The notes below the pieces were generated by a model. The model was given only the letters and a program-made list of their open reading frames with translations. It was not told the DNA's origin and searched no databases. DNA of 64,000 nt from an uncultured Pseudomonadales bacterium (GTDB lineage: Bacteria; Pseudomonadota; Gammaproteobacteria; Pseudomonadales; Azotimanducaceae): assembly GCA_958296405.1 (NCBI GenBank), contig OY282519.1, positions 1,162,132 to 1,226,131 on the forward strand, given 5' to 3'. The position numbers and the translations under genes are program-made. Shown here piece after piece: positions 59,104-64,000 of this stretch (its first letter is position 1; each line of letters starts with the position of its first letter).

Positions 59104-59949
59104 ATGAAGCTGCGTTTCTCCAAGATGCATGGCCTCGGCAACGACTTCATGGTTGTGGATCTCGTCACCCAAGGCGCCGAACTGAACCGCCGCAGCATTC
59201 GTCGCTGGGGAGACCGGCGCACTGGCGTCGGGTTCGACCAGCTGCTTGCGGCGCTGCCGCCGACCAACCCAGAGGCAGACTTTCGCTACCGCATCTTCAA
59301 TGCGGACGGCAGCGAAGCGGAACAATGCGGCAACGGGGCGCGCTGCCTGGCCCGCTTCGCGCGCGATCATCAGCTCACGCCGAAGCGCTGCCTCACCTTG
59401 GAGACATCGACCGGCCTCATTCGCACTCAGCTGCTCGATGACGACGCCGTGCGGGTGGACATGGGCGTGCCGTGCCTTGAACCGGCGCGGGTGCCGTTCT
59501 GCCCGCAACTTGGGCAAGCCCAAGCGGATGGCATGAGCCATGATCTCTGCGTCGGCGGTCAAACTGTCGCGGTGGTGCCGGTTTCCGTCGGCAATCCCCA
59601 TGCCGTGGTGTTCGTGGAACACATCGTCAACACGCCAGTTGCCGACTTAGGCGCCGCCATCCAAGGGTGCGGCGCGTTCCCAGAGGGCGTCAACGTGGGT
59701 TTCCTGCAAGTCGTCGAGCCGAGCTTCGCGCGCTTGCGCGTCTTCGAGCGCGGCGTCGGCGAAACGCAAGCGTGCGGCAGCGGGGCTTGCGCCGCGATGG
59801 TGGCGGGCAACCTGTGCGGGCGTTTGGCGCCCGAGGCGACGCTCTCATTGCTAGGCGGCGAGCTCAAGCTGCATTGGCCCGGCCACGGCCGCGCCATCAG
59901 CATGGTGGGGCCCGCCACACAGGTCTTTGAAGGGCAGATTCGAGCGTGA
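59104..59949 (+). CDS. dapF: Diaminopimelate epimerase
   Basis: A 281-residue epimerase that interconverts LL- and meso-diaminopimelate for lysine and peptidoglycan synthesis. The start LRFSKMHGLGNDFMVVDLV, both catalytic Cys residues (AEQCGNGARCLARF and VGETQACGSGACAAMV), the IFNADGSEAEQ strand and NPHAVVFVEHI are as in the family. Start ATG 59104 gives the exact expected N-terminus. The stop overlaps the xerC GTG start. The DUF484 gene that commonly separates dapF and xerC in Gammaproteobacteria is missing here. Confidence 0.95.
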   Translation: MKLRFSKMHGLGNDFMVVDLVTQGAELNRRSIRRWGDRRTGVGFDQLLAALPPTNPEADFRYRIFNADGSEAEQCGNGARCLARFARDHQLTPKRCLTLETSTGLIRTQLLDDDAVRVDMGVPCLEPARVPFCPQLGQAQADGMSHDLCVGGQTVAVVPVSVGNPHAVVFVEHIVNTPVADLGAAIQGCGAFPEGVNVGFLQVVEPSFARLRVFERGVGETQACGSGACAAMVAGNLCGRLAPEATLSLLGGELKLHWPGHGRAISMVGPATQVFEGQIRA

Positions 59950-60917
59950 TGCATCGAGCCGGCCGCCGCGCCAGCACCGCTGGCCTCCCGTCGCTGGACA
60001 GAGCAGGCGGCGCAGACGAGCACACCAAGCCAGACGAAGCGGGCGGCCTCGTCGGCGAGTACCTCGACTATCTGCGCTACGAGCGCCGCGCCTCGCCCCA
60101 CACGTTGAGCGCTTATCGGCGCGACCTAGCGGCGTTCGGCGAACACGCGGGCTTGGCGGATTGGCGGGACTGCGCGCCGCATCATGTGCGGGCGTTTTTG
60201 GCGCACCTGCGCGGGCGCGGACGGTCGCCGCGCAGCATTGGCCGGGCACTGTCGAGCGTCAAGAGCTTCTTCGCGTTCTTGGCGGGGCGCGGCATCGTGC
60301 CGGCGAACCCGGCCGGTGGCGTGGCAGCCCCTAAGCGCGACAAGCCGTTGCCGAAGGCGCTGGACATCGATAGCGCCGCCCGGCTCTTTATCGACGCGCC
60401 GGCTAGCCCCCTCGCGGTGCGGGATCGAGCCATGCTGGAGCTCCTTTACTCGGCGGGGGTGCGGCTGGCGGAGCTCGTCGGCATCGACCTCAAAGACCTC
60501 GACCTTGCCAACGGGCTGGTCACGGTCACCGGCAAGGGCAACAAGACCCGGGTGGCGCCCTTGGGGGCGCCGGCGGTGGCCGCCCTCGAAGCATGGCTCG
60601 CTACCCGCGCAGACCTCGCGCCCAACGCCCCGCTCTTCACGGGCCGCGCCGGCAAGCGCATCAGCGCCCGCACCGTGCAGCAGCGCCTGAAGAAGGTGTC
60701 CGTGGCGAATCTCGGCACGGATGCGCTGCATCCGCACATGCTGCGCCACAGCTTCGCCAGCCACCTGTTGGAGTCCAGCGGCGATCTGCGCGCGGTGCAG
60801 GAGTTGCTTGGCCATGCGGACATCTCCACTACGCAGATCTACACCCATCTGGACTTTCAGCATCTCGCCAAGGTGTACGACGCCGCGCATCCGCGCGCCA
60901 AAGCGCCGGATACGTGA
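59946..60917 (+). CDS. xerC: Tyrosine recombinase XerC
   Basis: A 323-residue site-specific recombinase that with XerD resolves chromosome dimers at dif. The N-terminal SAM-like domain contains YLDYLRYERRASPHTLSAYR and VRAFLAHLRGRGRSPRSIGR. Catalytic residues are visible in order: Arg in GVRLAELVGIDLKDLD, Lys in GKGNKTRVAPLG, His and Arg in HPHMLRHSFASHLL, His in LLGHADISTTQIYTH and the Tyr in the same segment. The first 30 residues (Arg/Ala/Gly-rich) are longer than usual, so the real start may be internal, since both GTG 59946 and ATG 59949 precede the conserved region. Location after dapF supports XerC rather than a mobile integrase. Confidence 0.92.
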   Translation: MMHRAGRRASTAGLPSLDRAGGADEHTKPDEAGGLVGEYLDYLRYERRASPHTLSAYRRDLAAFGEHAGLADWRDCAPHHVRAFLAHLRGRGRSPRSIGRALSSVKSFFAFLAGRGIVPANPAGGVAAPKRDKPLPKALDIDSAARLFIDAPASPLAVRDRAMLELLYSAGVRLAELVGIDLKDLDLANGLVTVTGKGNKTRVAPLGAPAVAALEAWLATRADLAPNAPLFTGRAGKRISARTVQQRLKKVSVANLGTDALHPHMLRHSFASHLLESSGDLRAVQELLGHADISTTQIYTHLDFQHLAKVYDAAHPRAKAPDT

Positions 60918-61603
60918 TCGAGGTGGTCACGTTCGATCTCGACAACACGCTGTGGGAGACGGACGAAGTGATTCGGCGGGCGGAAACCGCCATGCGCGGC
61001 TGGCTCGTCGAGCGTGTGCCGGGCTTTGGCGAGCGCGTCAACCGCGACGCCATGTGGACGCTGCGCGAGGCGGTGGCGCGAGAGCGGCCGGAAATCCTCC
61101 ACGACATGACGGAACTCAGAAAGGAAGTGTTGCGGCGCGCCCTCGCCGGTGGCGGCATGGCGGCGACGGATGCGAGCCGCTGCGCGGACGAGGCGTTTGA
61201 GGTGTTCGCCCACGCGCGCCATCAAGTGCGCTACTACGACGGCGCGTTGGAGACGCTTGCGGTGCTCTCCGCGCATTACCAGCTGGGCGCGCTCACCAAC
61301 GGCAATGCGGATTTCGAGCGCTTGGGCTTGGATCGCTACTTCTCGTTCGGCTTCACGGCCGCGGATGTCGGCGCCAGCAAGCCGCATCCGGCCATGTTCG
61401 AGGCGGCGTTGCAGCGGGCTGGGGTGCCGGCGGCGGCGGCGGCCCATGTCGGCGATCATCCGATCCATGACATGCAAGGGGCGCGGGCGGTCGGCATGCG
61501 CGCCATCTGGGCGAACTACGACGGCAGCGAGGAAGCGGTGGCGGCCCACGCCACCATCACGGCGCTCCCTGAACTGCCGGAAGTGCTGCGGCGGCTGGCC
61601 TAG
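60914..61603 (+). CDS. HAD-superfamily hydrolase (YigB-like)
   Basis: A 229-residue HAD phosphatase. Motif I VTFDLDNTLW gives the nucleophile Asp and acid Asp, motif II Thr is in LGALTNGNADFERL, motif III Lys is in VGASKPHPAMFEAAL and motif IV is in HVGDHPIHDMQGARAVGMRA. The position after xerC matches yigB of E. coli (FMN/5-amino-6-ribitylamino-uracil phosphate phosphatase), so that role in riboflavin/flavin metabolism is possible. GTG 60914 overlaps the xerC stop by four bases (GTGA), giving translational coupling. The stop faces thrC with 32 bp between. Confidence 0.88.
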   Translation: MIEVVTFDLDNTLWETDEVIRRAETAMRGWLVERVPGFGERVNRDAMWTLREAVARERPEILHDMTELRKEVLRRALAGGGMAATDASRCADEAFEVFAHARHQVRYYDGALETLAVLSAHYQLGALTNGNADFERLGLDRYFSFGFTAADVGASKPHPAMFEAALQRAGVPAAAAAHVGDHPIHDMQGARAVGMRAIWANYDGSEEAVAAHATITALPELPEVLRRLA

Positions 61604-61628
61604 CCGAACCGGCGGCGTGGCGGCGAGC

Positions 61629-61650
61629 GCCCACGTCAACCTGCGTGGGC
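61629..61650. terminator. Hairpin between yigB-like gene and thrC
   Basis: GCCCACG (61629-61635) and CGTGGGC (61644-61650) form a perfect seven-base stem with an eight-base loop that spans the thrC stop codon. It lies between convergent genes, where a bidirectional terminator is expected, but no T-run is present. Confidence 0.25.
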
Positions 61651-62997
61651 CGCAATGAAATCCTTCACCGCGGCCACGTCCGGCGCAAGTCGCGTCTTGC
61701 GTTGCGGCCTGCCCGCCAAGGCATCAAGGGCCGGATGACGCGCCGCGGCGCGGCCGACAGCGGCGTCCACCGTGTCTGGGAACTTCGCCGGATGCGCCGC
61801 CGCCAAGCATACGACGGGACGGCAAGCGGGAAACCGGTGCGCCGCGGCGATGCCCACGGCGCTGTGTGGGTCCGCGATGTAGCCGTGGCGGGCGTGCAAG
61901 TTCGCCATTGTCGCTTTCGTCTCGGCCTCGTTGATGGCGACGGCGAGGATGCCCTCATCGGCGGGCGCCCCGCTGTCCAACTTGGCGGCGCCGCAGTCCG
62001 CGAAGGTGGACATGAAAGCGCGCACTGCGGCGCCGTCGCCACCCAAGCGGTAGTGGACAAAGCGCTCGAAGTTGCTCGCCACCTGAATGTCCATGGATGG
62101 GCTGATGGTGTGCTGCACCGTGCCGAGCCGATACTCGCCGGTATGGAAGAAGCGGGCGAGGATGTCGTTGTCGTTGGTGCCCAGCACCAACTTGTCGATG
62201 GGGGCGCCCATGCGCCGCGCCAAGTAGCCAGCCAGGATGTTGCCGAAGTTGCCGGTCGGCACGCTGAACGACACGGGCGCATCGAAGCGCAACGCCGCGT
62301 GGATGTAGTACACGGCCTGCGCGAGCACCCGCGCCCAATTCACCGAGTTGGCGGCGCCCAAGCAATGCCGTGCCTTGAAATCCAAGTCGTTGAAGATCGC
62401 CTTCACGATGTGCTGGCAATCGTCGAAGCTGCCGTCGATGGCCAAGCAATGCACGTTGGCGTCGGCCACGGTGGTCATCTGCAACGCCTGCAGAGCGCTC
62501 GTGCGGCCATCTGGGTACAGCACGAAGATGCCCATGTTGGAACGTCCCTTCACGCCGGCGATGGCCGCGCTGCCGGTGTCGCCGCTGGTGGCGCAGAGCA
62601 CGTTGAGGCGCTCTCCGCGCGCCGCCGTCACATGCTCGAACAAGCGCCCAAGCAGCTGCAGCGCGATGTCCTTGAAGGCGAGCGTGGGGCCATGGAAAAG
62701 CTCCAGCACATGCAGGGGCCCCACTTCGACGAGCGGCGTCACCTCTGGGTGGTCAAAGGTCGCGTAGGCCTCCGCGGCGATGCGCTCGAGGGTTTCCGGC
62801 GGCATGTCGTCCGCGAACGTTTGCAGGACGGCAACGGCCAACTCCACGAACGACAGACCTCGCCACGCCGCCAAGCGGTCGCGGAAATCGGGCAGCGCTT
62901 GCGGCACCAACAGGCCGCCGTCTGGGGCCAGCCCCGTGAGCACGGCATCTTGGAAGGGCATCGGCGGGGTGGCGCCGCGGGTGCTGACATAGCGCAT
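61636..62997 (-). CDS. thrC: Threonine synthase
   Basis: A 453-residue PLP enzyme that turns phosphohomoserine into threonine. The start YVSTRGATPPMPFQDAVL with LAPDGGLLVPQ is diagnostic; the PLP Lys is in HGPTLAFKDIALQLLG, and CATSGDTGSAAIAGVKGRSN, CQHIVKAIFNDL, SVPTGNFGNILAGYLARRMG and LGTNDNDILARFF follow. It belongs to the long (class I, E. coli/yeast-like) type. ATG 62997 gives the family start; upstream in-frame codons are not conserved. The next minus-strand gene upstream is amtB, 148 bp away, probably separate. Confidence 0.95.
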   Translation of the reverse strand: MRYVSTRGATPPMPFQDAVLTGLAPDGGLLVPQALPDFRDRLAAWRGLSFVELAVAVLQTFADDMPPETLERIAAEAYATFDHPEVTPLVEVGPLHVLELFHGPTLAFKDIALQLLGRLFEHVTAARGERLNVLCATSGDTGSAAIAGVKGRSNMGIFVLYPDGRTSALQALQMTTVADANVHCLAIDGSFDDCQHIVKAIFNDLDFKARHCLGAANSVNWARVLAQAVYYIHAALRFDAPVSFSVPTGNFGNILAGYLARRMGAPIDKLVLGTNDNDILARFFHTGEYRLGTVQHTISPSMDIQVASNFERFVHYRLGGDGAAVRAFMSTFADCGAAKLDSGAPADEGILAVAINEAETKATMANLHARHGYIADPHSAVGIAAAHRFPACRPVVCLAAAHPAKFPDTVDAAVGRAAARHPALDALAGRPQRKTRLAPDVAAVKDFIAAHAG

Positions 62998-63145
62998 GGC
63001 GGCGGATTGTAGCCAACGGGGCTGGCCGTGACGCGGGCAGGGCGAGTGGGGAAGGTTGGGCGGCGCGAGGCACATCACCGGACGCGCCGCCGGGGACTGG
63101 CGGGGCAGGGGGCACGAGGGCACCCCTTCCCCGCCGCAGGGGTGG

Positions 63146-64000
63146 CTAGCTCTGGGCGAACTCTGGGTACGCCTCGATGCCGGTTTCGGACAAATCGACG
63201 CCAGACGCCTCTTCTTCTTCAGAGACGCGGATGCCGACCGTCACCTTCAACGCGTACCAGATGATGAGGCTCGCAACGAACACCCAAGCGAAGATGCCCA
63301 CGATGCCGATCAATTGCCCAGCAAAGGTGGCGTCGCCGTTGTTCAACGGCACGGCGAGGATGCCCCAGATGCCGCACACGCCATGCACGCTGATGGCCCC
63401 CACGGGATCGTCGATGCGCCACTTGTCGAGCAGCACGATCGAGCCGACCACCAGCAAGCCGCCAACGGCGCCGATGATCATCGACCAGAACGCTGAGGCA
63501 GACAGCGGGTCTGCGGTGATGGCGACGAGGCCGGCGAGGGCGCCGTTCAGCGCCATCGTCAGGTCTGCCCTGCCGAACCAGAGGCGCGCCAGCACCAGCG
63601 CCGCCACCAGCCCGCCGCAAGCGGCGATGTTGGTGTTGACGAACACCTGCGCCACCGCGTTGGCTTTATCCACGTTGGAGAGCTTGAGCTCGGAACCGCC
63701 GTTGAAGCCGAACCAGCCGAACCAGAGCACGAACATGCCAAGGGTGGCCAGCGGCATGTTGCAGCCGGGAATGGCGTTCACTTGGCCGTCCGCGCGGTAC
63801 TTGCCGGCCCTCGGCCCAAGGAGCAAGACGCCGGCCAACGCGGCCGCGGCGCCACACATGTGGACGATGCCAGAGCCGGCGAAGTCTGAGTATCCGGCTT
63901 CGTCGAGCCACCCTTCACCCCATGTCCACATGCCTTGCACTGGGTAGATGAAGCCGGTCATCACCACCGCGAAGCCGAGGAACGCCCACAGCTTCATGCG
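63146..64000 (-). CDS. amtB: Ammonium transporter, 5' part outside window
   Basis: The last 284 residues of an Amt/MEP-family channel for ammonium import. Recognisable helices include FAGSGIVHMCGAAAALAGVL (with the gating His), GWFGFNGGSEL, FVNTNIAACGGLVAALVLAR, LNGALAGLVAITADP and VGAISVHGVCGIWGILAVPL with the second pore His. The cytoplasmic tail (RVSEEEEASGVDLSETGIEA) is the GlnK-regulated end typical of bacterial AmtB. The beginning of the gene and any glnK lie beyond the right edge. Confidence 0.92.
   Translation of the reverse strand, partial: RMKLWAFLGFAVVMTGFIYPVQGMWTWGEGWLDEAGYSDFAGSGIVHMCGAAAALAGVLLLGPRAGKYRADGQVNAIPGCNMPLATLGMFVLWFGWFGFNGGSELKLSNVDKANAVAQVFVNTNIAACGGLVAALVLARLWFGRADLTMALNGALAGLVAITADPLSASAFWSMIIGAVGGLLVVGSIVLLDKWRIDDPVGAISVHGVCGIWGILAVPLNNGDATFAGQLIGIVGIFAWVFVASLIIWYALKVTVGIRVSEEEEASGVDLSETGIEAYPEFAQS

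Overview
The window is GC-rich, gene-dense bacterial chromosome. The run lptM-lysA-dapF-xerC-HAD hydrolase (57.6-61.6 kb), an RhlB-type helicase and a LptM-type small lipoprotein point to a Gammaproteobacterium; the species is not identifiable from sequence alone. Housekeeping and amino-acid genes (argC, hisC, thrC, lysA, dapF, an ammonium transporter) alternate with three accessory regions.

Layout. 1-3.6 kb (minus): a likely operon of an alpha-methylacyl-CoA racemase/CaiB-family enzyme, a small unknown protein and propionyl-CoA synthetase (prpE, cut by the left edge), suggesting branched-chain/propionyl-CoA metabolism. 3.6-32.2 kb: one 27-kb gene for a ~9,024-residue secreted protein with a signal peptide, about 70 Calx-beta-like repeats, two putative Ig (He_PIG-like) domains and a C-terminal autotransporter-type beta-barrel. 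A 22-base poly-C tract and an out-of-frame scrap of one repeat lie just upstream, and IS-terminus-like sequences in inverted orientation flank the gene. 32.2-39.7 kb: a ZIP metal transporter, then a patchwork of an integrase tail, transposase remnants, a caspase/PEGA-like/SUMF1-fold protein, a GHKL-ATPase fused to a PD-(D/E)XK nuclease, and a truncated PLD/helicase-type fragment; it reads like a decayed mobile defence island.

39.7-52 kb: ABC exporter, esterase, argC, an aspartate-aminotransferase-like enzyme, rhlB, a DinB/TIGR03084-like protein, a nitrilase-family amidase, an AI-2E-family permease, hisC and an amidase. 52.1-56.8 kb: the most interesting block. An XRE repressor and ImmA-type metalloprotease are divergent from a tightly overlapping five-gene operon: ubiquitin-like protein, E2-like protein, JAB-E1 fusion, DUF6527-like zinc protein and a ClpP-fold serine protease (SDH_sah type). 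A perfect palindrome overlaps a candidate promoter between the two arms. This looks like a ubiquitin-like conjugation system, probably defensive, with an attached protease.

56.8-64 kb: Uma2-family nuclease, lptM-lysA-dapF-xerC-HAD, thrC (convergent) and amtB (cut by the right edge). No tRNA, rRNA or CRISPR array was recognised.
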